From NCBI GenBank assembly GCA_011773795.1, contig WVWW01000104.1:1-18356 (forward strand): a stretch of 18,356 nt of DNA, given 5' to 3'. The stretch is from Acidobacteriota bacterium. GTDB taxonomy: Bacteria > Acidobacteriota > Polarisedimenticolia > Polarisedimenticolales > Polarisedimenticolaceae. The notes under the pieces are model-generated. The model did not search any database and was not told where the DNA came from. It worked only from the letters and a program-made list of their open reading frames with translations. Positions 7,304-13,731 of this stretch are shown here, piece after piece (the first letter of the stretch is position 1; every line of letters begins with the position of its first letter). The position numbers and the translations under genes were made by a program.

Positions 7304-9112
7304 ATGACTCGCACCCAGGCTGCACCTCGGTTCCTCGCCCTCTGCCTCGCCTGCACCGTGAGCGCCGCCTGCGGCGGCGGCGATGCGGTTCATCCCGACC
7401 GGCAGCGGTTCGAGGATCTCGCGCAGGAGTTCCTGCCCTGGTACCTGTCGCTCGATCCGGTGCGGGCGACCGAGCTGGGCGTCCACGACTGGGACAATCG
7501 TCTGCCGGACCTGTCGCGCGAGACGATCGCGATCACGGTGGATGCTTGGCGCGGCTGGCTGATTCGACTCGAGGAGATCCCGCGTGAGCATCTGCGTGGC
7601 GATGCCTACTTCGACCACCGGGTCCTCGAATACGGGATCCGCGCCGCGCTGCTCGAGCTCGAGGAAGTCGCCGCCTGGCGGCGGAACCCGAACCACTACA
7701 ACAGCCTCGCGGCGCGCGGCGTCGCCACGCTGATCGACCGTGAGTTCGCCCCCCTGGACGTGCGCGTCGCCGCGTTGCGCGGCCGGCTCGGGCAACTTCC
7801 CTCACTGCTCGCCGCGGCGCGGGACAACCTCCACGACGTGCCGCCGGTCTGGGTCGACCTCGCTCTGCGGAACGTCGCGGGGACGGCGAGCTTCCTGCAA
7901 AACGACGTCCCCGACTCGCTGGCGCTCCAGGGCCTCGAGAGGTTGCCCGACGACACGGTGGTGGGCCTGCAAGAGGATCTCGGTCGGGCGGTCGAGGAGG
8001 TCCGGCGGTTCGAGACCTGGCTGCGCGACGAGCTCCGGCCACGGGCGCACGGCGAGTTCCGTCTCGGGCCGGATCTGTTTCGACGCAAGTTGCTTTACGA
8101 GGAGCACTTCGACATCGACCTCGAAGCCCTCCGGCGAATGAACGAGGAGGCGATCGCGGACTATCGCGCGTGGGTCGAGCGCGAGGCCGAGCGGGTCGAC
8201 CCCGACGCGGAGGCGGCCGACGTGATGGCACGGATCACGGGTCGTTATCCCGCCTCCGACGAGTTGATCGAGACGGCATCCGGCTATGTCGAGCAGGCAC
8301 GGGAGTTCATCCGGAGCCGTGAACTGGTCACGCTGCCGTCGGACGACCTGCCCGTGATTCGCCCGACACCCGAGTTCGCGCGCAGCGGGTTCGCCTCGAT
8401 GTCCACGCCGGGGCCCTTCGAGTCGAATGCGACGATCGCGTACTACAACATCACGCTCGTCGATCCCGAGTGGAGCGAGCGGCAACAGGCGGAGCACCTG
8501 ACCTACTTCAACTATCCCGGCCTGCTCGGCGTCTCGATCCACGAGGTCATGCCCGGACACTTCGTGCAATTGCTGTACCGCCAGCAGGTGCCCACCGATC
8601 TGCGCAAGGTGTTCATGCCGTCCTCGCTGATCGAAGGCTGGGCGCACTACACCGAGCAGATGATGATCGACGAGGGCTTCGGCGACGCGATTCCCGGAGC
8701 GCGGCTGGGGCAGCTCCGGCGCGCGTTGCAGCGCCATGCGCGCTGGCACGTCGGGATGGCGATGCACGTTTCCGGCGAGTCGATCCTCGATGCGGCCGAC
8801 CAGTTCGCCGACATCGCCTACTTTGCCCGGTTCCCGGCGCTTCGCGAGACCCAGCGCGGGACCTACAACCCGACCTTCCTGTACTACGCGTTGGGTCGGA
8901 TGGAGATCCTGCGGTTACGCGAGGACTACCGTGCGTACCTCGAGTCGCGAGGCGAAACGTTCTCGATCCGTGAGTTCCACGACACGGTCCTGCGCATGGG
9001 CTTGCCGATCCCGCTGATCCGCGCGGTGCTGATACCGGAGGACGGCTACCAGGCTTCGCGGTCCCACCCCGGTTCGGGGTCGATCCCCAGCCCGTCGGCC
9101 AACCGGTCGTAG
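7304..9112 (+). CDS. DUF885 family putative metallopeptidase, probable lipoprotein
   Basis: The 602-residue product matches DUF885 in length and motifs. HEVMPGH (413-419) is the HExxPGH metal-binding motif of the family and EGWAHYTE (444-451) is its usual partner; together they suggest a zinc-dependent peptidase fold, though few members have been studied biochemically. The N-terminus is a signal sequence (about 8-22) ending in SAAC at C23. This resembles a lipobox but has Ser at -3 instead of Leu/Val/Ile, so lipid anchoring is probable, not certain. The mature protein would act in the periplasm or at the envelope. No clear ribosome binding site precedes ATG 7304. The last 22 codons overlap, tail to tail, the 3' end of the selenoprotein gene; residues after about 577 do not look family-conserved and may be a readthrough extension. 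Confidence 0.88.
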   Translation: MTRTQAAPRFLALCLACTVSAACGGGDAVHPDRQRFEDLAQEFLPWYLSLDPVRATELGVHDWDNRLPDLSRETIAITVDAWRGWLIRLEEIPREHLRGDAYFDHRVLEYGIRAALLELEEVAAWRRNPNHYNSLAARGVATLIDREFAPLDVRVAALRGRLGQLPSLLAAARDNLHDVPPVWVDLALRNVAGTASFLQNDVPDSLALQGLERLPDDTVVGLQEDLGRAVEEVRRFETWLRDELRPRAHGEFRLGPDLFRRKLLYEEHFDIDLEALRRMNEEAIADYRAWVEREAERVDPDAEAADVMARITGRYPASDELIETASGYVEQAREFIRSRELVTLPSDDLPVIRPTPEFARSGFASMSTPGPFESNATIAYYNITLVDPEWSERQQAEHLTYFNYPGLLGVSIHEVMPGHFVQLLYRQQVPTDLRKVFMPSSLIEGWAHYTEQMMIDEGFGDAIPGARLGQLRRALQRHARWHVGMAMHVSGESILDAADQFADIAYFARFPALRETQRGTYNPTFLYYALGRMEILRLREDYRAYLESRGETFSIREFHDTVLRMGLPIPLIRAVLIPEDGYQASRSHPGSGSIPSPSANRS

Positions 9113-9615
9113 TAGTTGAACAGCGCGGCAGTCTGTACGATATCGCTGATCGCGGTGTCGTCGAAACCGTGCTCGCGCAGCTTCTGCACGTCGCCTTCGC
9201 GCATCGCCGCCGGTTGCGTCGTCAGCTTCACGCAGTAGTCGAGCATGACGCGATCGGCGGGCATCAACTCCGCCGCGGTGTAGTCCTTGCTGATCTTGTC
9301 GGCCCAATCGTCGGCGTCGTTACGGTCGTGAATCTCGGCCCGGAGATCCTCGGCATGCGCCGTCGTTCAGTAGAAACAGCCGTTGGTTCGCGAGACGACC
9401 GTGGCGATCATCTCGCGCTGCGCGCGGCTCAGCGGGCTGTCCGGCGAATGCATGACCTCCATGTAGAGCTGCGTCGATGCGCGCAACACCTTGGGCCGCC
9501 GGCTTTGCAGCCGGATCACGTTGTAGACGCGCCCGGCGCGCTTGATCGCGGCGTCGTAGAGCTGTTTCAACAACCCCGTAGCTTGCTCGGGTCCGGTCAG
9601 TTCGATCCACGCCAT
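9046..9615 (-). CDS. AhpD-like peroxidase-related selenoprotein (Sec at TGA 9367-9369)
   Basis: Read through one in-frame TGA, this gene encodes 189 residues of the AhpD/carboxymuconolactone-decarboxylase fold, closest to the uncharacterised peroxidase-related enzymes (TIGR01926 type). Residues 1-82 contain the family's DNVLR-like and SPLSRAQREMIA segments and end NGCFY. The TGA is residue 83, followed by TTAH and a full family C-terminus (DYCVKLTTQP, then FNYYDRLADGLG). E68, C80, position 83 and H87 reproduce the AhpD active-site spacing E-x11-C-x2-C-x3-H, so the TGA replaces the peroxidatic/resolving cysteine. The enzyme would reduce hydroperoxides or relay electrons in the cytoplasm. ATG 9615 is preceded by GAGGGAG and lies 13 bp after the upstream gene, in an operon with it. 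Without Sec insertion only an 82-residue fragment would be made. The alternative is a nonsense mutation of a Cys codon. Confidence 0.85.
9330..9349 (-). promoter_or_regulatory. Candidate bacterial SECIS hairpin
   Basis: Seventeen bases after the TGA the mRNA can fold as GGAUCUC / loop CGGGCC / GAGAUUC: seven consecutive pairs, one of them G-U, with a six-base loop whose second base is G. The loop begins 24 nt after the TGA. Bacterial SECIS elements recognised by SelB lie inside the coding region at about this distance and need a G at the first or second loop position. A competing smaller fold (GCC-GAG with CUC-GGC) is possible. Identified by eye, with no energy calculation. Confidence 0.6.
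9367..9369 (-). other. In-frame TGA, proposed selenocysteine codon
   Basis: The minus strand reads GGC TGT TTC TAC TGA ACG ACG, i.e. G-C-F-Y-stop-T-T, in the same frame as the 106 sense codons that follow. It occupies the second position of the CxxC redox motif, giving CxxU, which is one base change from either Cys codon and the usual place for Sec in thiol oxidoreductases. Confidence 0.82.
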
Positions 9616-9628
9616 GGGCTCTCCCTCG

Positions 9629-10633
9629 TCAGCGCGCGACGGCGGTGCGCAGCGAACGCGATACGAGGTCGAACCGCGGTTCCACCGCGCCGCCGCCCGG
9701 GCTGCGTGTCGTGAACAGGTAGGCGGTCACTCCGTCGGAGACTGCGTAGAAAACGAGATCGATCTCGGCCTCCTTGCGTGACGCACGGGCGGTCGCTCTC
9801 CAGGCCGAGCAGTAACGGTGCGGCTCCGCGGTCCACTGCAGTTCGGTGGTCAGACGCATGGGCCGGAGAGCGGTGGTGATCCGGTCGAGCAACCGGCGCC
9901 GACCGGCCCTGCCGAGCTTACGGCAGGAAAACCCCTCTCCCGCCTCGAAACGATCGAGGAACACCGCGGGTTCAGCCGCGGCGAGGATCGCCTCCGTCGC
10001 TCGCTCCGCCCCCGCAGGATCCTTGCGGGCGGCTTCGAGATCGAGCGGCGCGAAGATCGTGCTGCCCCACAGCGGTCGCCCGTCGACGAGGGTGCTGGAA
10101 ACGACCGACGCGTGCCAGCCGTTTGGCAGGGCGACGGTGAACTGAAGTCCCGGCGTGATGTAAGTGCTCGTGCCTTCCGGCACGGCGAACGGCCCCGCTC
10201 CGGCGCGCCGTGCCCCCTCGACGACGGCGTCGAAGATCTTCGGCGTGTCGCCGCCGTAGCCCATCTTCCGGCCGTCCCGATAACCGATGAAGCTCCACTG
10301 CTCGGCGACCGGGTTCAACGCCAGGACGACCCATTTCGTATCGGTGTCACCGGACATCGCCCCGTAGGAAATCATCTCGACGCGTGACCAGGGCAGGACG
10401 TGCGACTGCTTCTTCGCCGAGAACTCCAACCCCTGCTCGGAGACGGTGAGCAAGCCCGACTGCTTGCCGCCGGCCAGCCCGGAATCGGCGGGTCGAAACC
10501 AGACCCTCTCGAAGCTGACCGGAAGCTCGATCGAGCTCGCGGACGCTGCCTCCTGCGCGGCGGGTTGGAGGGCCATCGTGGCGAACGCGCACCCGATCGC
10601 GAGCAGGACCCCGACCCGTGTCGTTCTTCGCAT
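9629..10633 (-). CDS. Exported protein of unknown function with PH-like domain
   Basis: The 334-residue product has a basic, hydrophobic signal sequence (1-27, ending QPAAQEA), so it is probably exported. Residues about 58-143 (SGLLTVSEQGLEF..., then LPWSRVEMISYG...) have the strand pattern of a bacterial PH/GRAM-like domain, a lipid- or protein-binding fold. Residues about 160-310 (LQFTVALPNGW..., DLVFYAVSDG) resemble the PsbP/Mog1-like folds found in secreted proteins of unknown role. C237 and C275 could form a disulfide. I do not recognise an enzyme. ATG 10633 begins two bases after the stop of the RNA methyltransferase gene, whose last codons supply GAGGAGG, so translation is probably coupled. 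Upstream in-frame translation to about 11422 is an antisense-like extension and was discarded. Confidence 0.72.
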   Translation of the reverse strand: MRRTTRVGVLLAIGCAFATMALQPAAQEAASASSIELPVSFERVWFRPADSGLAGGKQSGLLTVSEQGLEFSAKKQSHVLPWSRVEMISYGAMSGDTDTKWVVLALNPVAEQWSFIGYRDGRKMGYGGDTPKIFDAVVEGARRAGAGPFAVPEGTSTYITPGLQFTVALPNGWHASVVSSTLVDGRPLWGSTIFAPLDLEAARKDPAGAERATEAILAAAEPAVFLDRFEAGEGFSCRKLGRAGRRRLLDRITTALRPMRLTTELQWTAEPHRYCSAWRATARASRKEAEIDLVFYAVSDGVTAYLFTTRSPGGGAVEPRFDLVSRSLRTAVAR

Positions 10634-10635
10634 CC

Positions 10636-11310
10636 TCAGCGCGCCTCCTCGTGGCTCCCCCGCAGGGATCGCGCCGCCGCGTAGGCGGCAATACCGAACG
10701 CCACGGCGACGTTCAGCGAGTCCTTGACCCCGAGCATCGGTAACGAGAGGTGCCGGTCGCACTCGTCCAGCACCGCGGCCCCGACACCCGCGACCTCGTT
10801 GCCCACCACCAAGGCTACCCTGTGCGGCCACTCGAAGCGATCCAGCGGAATCCCGCGCGGCGTGGTTTCGAGAGCGATGGGCTCGAACCCCTCGGCGACG
10901 AGGCGCCGCACCGCCTCGACGGGATCGGCAAGGTAGCTCCACGCCACGGCCTGCTCGGCTCCCAGTGCCGTCTTGGTCAGCTCGGGCCGCGGCGGGCACC
11001 CCGTGACACCGGTTAAGAACATTTGCTGCACACCGCAGGCGTCGGCCGTCCGGAACATCGAGCCGACGTTCCACAGGCTTCGCACGTTGTCCAGCACCAC
11101 CGTGAGCGGCAGCCGCTCGATCGCCGCGCCCGGGCCGCCGCGGATGCGCGCCTGCTGGTCGAGCAATTTCCGCTCGACCTCGAGCGGGCGCGCGGTCATG
11201 CGCACCCCGCAGGACGGGCAGTGCATGGACCGACCCAGTCGATGCGTGGCGATCTCGAATTCGATGCCGCAGGCCTCGGACGGACAGCGGACCGGAGTCG
11301 GACGCGTCAT
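10636..11310 (-). CDS. SpoU/TrmH family RNA 2'-O-methyltransferase with N-terminal zinc ribbon
   Basis: The 224-residue enzyme carries the three SPOUT motifs: motif 1 at 73-93 (LDNVRSLWNVGS, then FRTADACG), motif 2 at 168-176 (VVGNEVAGV) and motif 3 at 189-206 (LPMLGVKDSLNVAVAFG). These form the trefoil knot that binds S-adenosylmethionine; R87 and N81 fit the catalytic and RNA-binding positions. It should methylate a ribose 2'-OH in tRNA or rRNA; the target cannot be read from sequence. In front lies a cysteine-based zinc knuckle, C9-x4-C14 and C31-x2-C34, in place of the usual L30e-like RNA-binding domain. It is the first gene of the three-gene minus-strand operon. Its ATG has no Shine-Dalgarno site and lies six bases after a TAGAAT -10 box, suggesting a leaderless mRNA. 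Confidence 0.9.
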   Translation of the reverse strand: MTRPTPVRCPSEACGIEFEIATHRLGRSMHCPSCGVRMTARPLEVERKLLDQQARIRGGPGAAIERLPLTVVLDNVRSLWNVGSMFRTADACGVQQMFLTGVTGCPPRPELTKTALGAEQAVAWSYLADPVEAVRRLVAEGFEPIALETTPRGIPLDRFEWPHRVALVVGNEVAGVGAAVLDECDRHLSLPMLGVKDSLNVAVAFGIAAYAAARSLRGSHEEAR

Positions 11311-11316
11311 GGTCCC

Positions 11317-11322
11317 ATTCTA
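11317..11322 (-). promoter_or_regulatory. -10 box of the RNA methyltransferase operon (leaderless)
   Basis: The minus strand reads TAGAAT, then GGGACC, then the ATG at 11310. A -10 element this close would start transcription at or within a base of the ATG. No clear -35 is visible at 16-18 bp, so the call rests on the hexamer (5 of 6 matches to TATAAT) and the absence of a ribosome binding site. Confidence 0.5.
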
Positions 11323-11340
11323 GTCGGTGTCGTTTTGAGG

Positions 11341-11346
11341 GATAAT
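11341..11346 (+). promoter_or_regulatory. -10 box of the alcohol dehydrogenase gene (near-leaderless)
   Basis: GATAAT (5 of 6 matches to TATAAT) lies eight bases before the ATG at 11355, with no purine-rich ribosome binding site between. The -35 region is poor. It is back to back with the minus-strand -10 at 11317-11322, only 18 bp away, so the two promoters must overlap. Confidence 0.5.
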
Positions 11347-11354
11347 CCCCGACC

Positions 11355-12401
11355 ATGAGAGCCCTGACGTACCACGGCGACGAGACGGTGCGGCTCGAAC
11401 GGGTGGACGATCCGACAATCACCGACCCCGGCGACGCGATCGTGCGTGTCGATCTCTGCGCCGTTTGCGGATCGGATCTTCACGTGTACCACGGCCGGGA
11501 GCGCGGGCTCGATCACGGCTGCGTGATGGGTCACGAGTTCGTCGGCGAGGTGGTGGCGCTCGGCTCGTCCCCCGGCTCGCTGTCCGAGGGCGACCGCGTG
11601 CTGAGCCCGTTCACCACCAGCTGCGGCGACTGCTCGCCCTGTCGCTCCGGCCTGACGTCGCGTTGCGTCAGGGGGGAGCTGTTCGGCTGGGTTCAGGGGG
11701 GGCACGGTCTGCACGGCGGTCAGGCGGAGTACGTTCGCGTGCCGCTGGCTGCCTCGACGTTACTGGCCATCCCGGAGGGTGTCGGCGACGACGCGGCATT
11801 GCTGCTCGGCGACGTGTTCAGCACGGGCTGGTTCTGCGCGGAACAGTCCGGCCTCGAGCCGGGAGATGTCTGTGTCGTCGTCGGTTGCGGGCCCGTCGGG
11901 CTGTGTGCCGTGATGGCGGCCGTCGAGATGAAAGCCGGGCGCGTCTTCGCCCTGGATCGCGTGCCCGAGCGGCTGGCGCTGGCCCGGCAGTTCGGCGCCG
12001 AACCGTTGGACGTCGAACGGGACGACCCGCTCGAGGCGGTGCGCGAGGCGAGCGACGGGCTCGGAGCCGCTGCCGTCCTCGAGGTCGTCGGCAACGCGGC
12101 GGCCCACCGAACCGCGATGGACCTCGTCCGGCCGGGCGGCGTCTTGTCCGTCGTCGGCGTCCACACCGAGGACGACTTCGCGTTCTCACCGGCGGAAGCC
12201 TACGACAAGAACCTCACCTACCGCGTCGGCCGCTGCCCTGCCCGCCGGCTCGCGGCCCAGCTGCTGCCGCGGGTGCAGCGTCGCGACTTCGACTTCGGCG
12301 CGATCCTGAGCCACCGTCTACCGCTGGAACAAGGGGTCGACGCCTATCGCATCTTCGACAAGAAGCTCGACGGCTGCATCAAGGTTTCGCTGATTCCCTG
12401 A
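11355..12401 (+). CDS. Zinc-dependent alcohol dehydrogenase (MDR superfamily)
   Basis: The 348-residue cytoplasmic enzyme has the GroES-like catalytic domain followed by a Rossmann domain. Catalytic zinc residues are C38 in CGSDLH and H60-E61 in GHEF, with D153 a probable third ligand. The structural zinc site is complete: C90, C93, C96 and C104. The dinucleotide loop is VVGCGPVGL (175-183), and D201 at the end of the second strand favours NAD+ over NADP+. It should oxidise an alcohol or polyol reversibly to the carbonyl; the substrate is not evident, and the layout resembles threonine/sorbitol dehydrogenase and the formaldehyde-dehydrogenase-like branches. Length is normal for the family. 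It is divergent from the RNA methyltransferase operon and 61 bp ahead of the PATAN-domain gene. Confidence 0.92.
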   Translation: MRALTYHGDETVRLERVDDPTITDPGDAIVRVDLCAVCGSDLHVYHGRERGLDHGCVMGHEFVGEVVALGSSPGSLSEGDRVLSPFTTSCGDCSPCRSGLTSRCVRGELFGWVQGGHGLHGGQAEYVRVPLAASTLLAIPEGVGDDAALLLGDVFSTGWFCAEQSGLEPGDVCVVVGCGPVGLCAVMAAVEMKAGRVFALDRVPERLALARQFGAEPLDVERDDPLEAVREASDGLGAAAVLEVVGNAAAHRTAMDLVRPGGVLSVVGVHTEDDFAFSPAEAYDKNLTYRVGRCPARRLAAQLLPRVQRRDFDFGAILSHRLPLEQGVDAYRIFDKKLDGCIKVSLIP

Positions 12402-12414
12402 CCTTTTCGCCGCC

Positions 12415-12442
12415 TTGCCCCGCGCTCTCCGGAACCTAGATT
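12415..12442 (+). promoter_or_regulatory. Putative sigma70-type promoter of the PATAN-domain gene
   Basis: TTGCCC (12415-12420) and TAGATT (12437-12442) are separated by 16 bp, each matching four of six consensus bases. Transcription would start near 12449, directly before the GGAGGG ribosome binding site. Confidence 0.38.
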
Positions 12443-12449
12443 GGGCACT

Positions 12450-12455
12450 GGAGGG
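12450..12455 (+). promoter_or_regulatory. Ribosome binding site deciding the PATAN-domain gene start
   Basis: GGAGGG lies seven bases before ATG 12463. This supports that start over an in-frame TTG at 12415 that would add sixteen residues. Confidence 0.7.
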
Positions 12456-12462
12456 TTGTGCG

Positions 12463-13731
12463 ATGGGCCTGATGGGAACGCTCGATACGATGTCGCTCGG
12501 GGATCTGCTGGCGTGGATCTCGACCGCCCGGAAATCCGGCGTGGTGACGGTGGCCTCGGGGAAGAACCGCCTTCAGCTCTCGGTCGGTGGATCGCGCATC
12601 CTCGGTGCGTACTCCAACGAGCCGCCGATGCTGCTCGGCCAATTCCTGTTGTCGCGCGGCAAGATCGACGAGGTCGCGTTGCATGACGCGCTCGCGCGCC
12701 AGGACTCCACGCGTGAGCACCTCGGCAAGGTGCTCACGGAGATGGGTGCCATCACCAAGGACGAGCTCGACCTTTACGTCGTGTTGAAGGCCGAGGAAAC
12801 GATCTTCAACATGCTCGAATGGTCCGAGGCGATGTTCGAGTTCGACATCCACGCCGAGGCCGACCCCCGGATGGTCCGCATGGACCACGGGATCGACGAC
12901 CTGATCATGCGCGGCGCCCAACGCGGCGACGAGCTCGCTCAGATGCGCAAGGTACTCGGCGACCCCGGCGTCGTGTTGTGCCGGACGGAGATCGAGTTGC
13001 CCGCGGAGGCGCGCGATTCCCCGATGGCTGCACGGATCTACGATGCGATCGACGGCAAGCGCACGCTGGCGGACATCCTGCTGAACTCTCGGGCGTCGGA
13101 CTACTTCGCCACGAAGTTCCTCTACGAGCTGCTCCGCGCGGGCGTGGTGCGGATCAAGGACGTCCAGGAAACACAGCCCGAGCCCGGCAGCCCGCGCGCG
13201 ATCCTGGGCGCGGTCAACGAACTGCTCGCGGCCGAGCAATTCGAGGGAGCCGTCTCGCTACTCAGCGCGTCGCTGAAGGTGTTCCCCGACAATGCCGAGC
13301 TGCAACAGATGTTGACCAAGGCCGAGGCCGACTTCCTCGACCACACGTACAAGAACCGCTTGTCCCCGACGCGGATCCCGCGCCTGATCGTTCCCGCCGA
13401 CAAGGCGCTCGCACGAGAGGACATCGGTCCCAACGAGCGGTTCATCCTCGACCTGGCCAATCAGGGAACGTGGGACGTCAAGGCGATGACGCGAATCGCT
13501 CCGCTCCACGAGGTGGACGTCGTACGCGCCACCCTCAACCTGCTGGACAAGCAACTGATCGAGATCACCGGCGAGGAACGGCCGGCCGATACGCCGGCGG
13601 TCGAGGTGATGGGCGACGAGCTGCGCCGGCTGGCCGGCGAAGTCCACGCCGCCGCGGTCGAGGGCGAGGTCGAGGATCGGCTCGAGGGCTCCGGGGACGG
13701 CGCGACGCCCGACGAGATCAGCGCCCGTTGA
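12463..13731 (+). CDS. PATAN (DUF4388) domain protein with helical C-terminus
   Basis: The 422-residue soluble protein begins with a PATAN/DUF4388 domain (about 1-150): GTLDTMSLGDLLAWIS, then SGVVTV, then LGQFLLSRGKID and LGKVLTEMGAIT. PATAN domains occur in bacterial signalling proteins, often linked to response regulators, gliding or surface motility. Residues 185-232 look like a winged-helix segment (IYDAIDGKRTLADIL, then FLYELLRAGVVRI), 245-292 like a TPR-type helical pair (AVNELLAAEQFEGAVSLLSAS), and 322-370 like a second winged helix. The C-terminal 50 residues are acidic and probably disordered. No enzyme motif is present, so an adaptor or regulatory role is likely. Its last 14 bases overlap the 3' end of the convergent PilZ gene. 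Confidence 0.85.
   Translation: MGLMGTLDTMSLGDLLAWISTARKSGVVTVASGKNRLQLSVGGSRILGAYSNEPPMLLGQFLLSRGKIDEVALHDALARQDSTREHLGKVLTEMGAITKDELDLYVVLKAEETIFNMLEWSEAMFEFDIHAEADPRMVRMDHGIDDLIMRGAQRGDELAQMRKVLGDPGVVLCRTEIELPAEARDSPMAARIYDAIDGKRTLADILLNSRASDYFATKFLYELLRAGVVRIKDVQETQPEPGSPRAILGAVNELLAAEQFEGAVSLLSASLKVFPDNAELQQMLTKAEADFLDHTYKNRLSPTRIPRLIVPADKALAREDIGPNERFILDLANQGTWDVKAMTRIAPLHEVDVVRATLNLLDKQLIEITGEERPADTPAVEVMGDELRRLAGEVHAAAVEGEVEDRLEGSGDGATPDEISAR

Noticed and set aside
9367..9369. TGA read as a true stop, making the AhpD-like gene a pseudogene or two short genes
   Set aside because: The downstream frame is intact for 106 codons and keeps family motifs, the TGA falls precisely on the catalytic Cys position, and a SECIS-like hairpin follows. 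A single recent nonsense mutation remains possible and is stated as the alternative.
10634..11422. Long N-terminal extension of the exported protein
   Set aside because: It would overlap the entire RNA methyltransferase gene in another frame and has no family character; the signal peptide starts at 10633.
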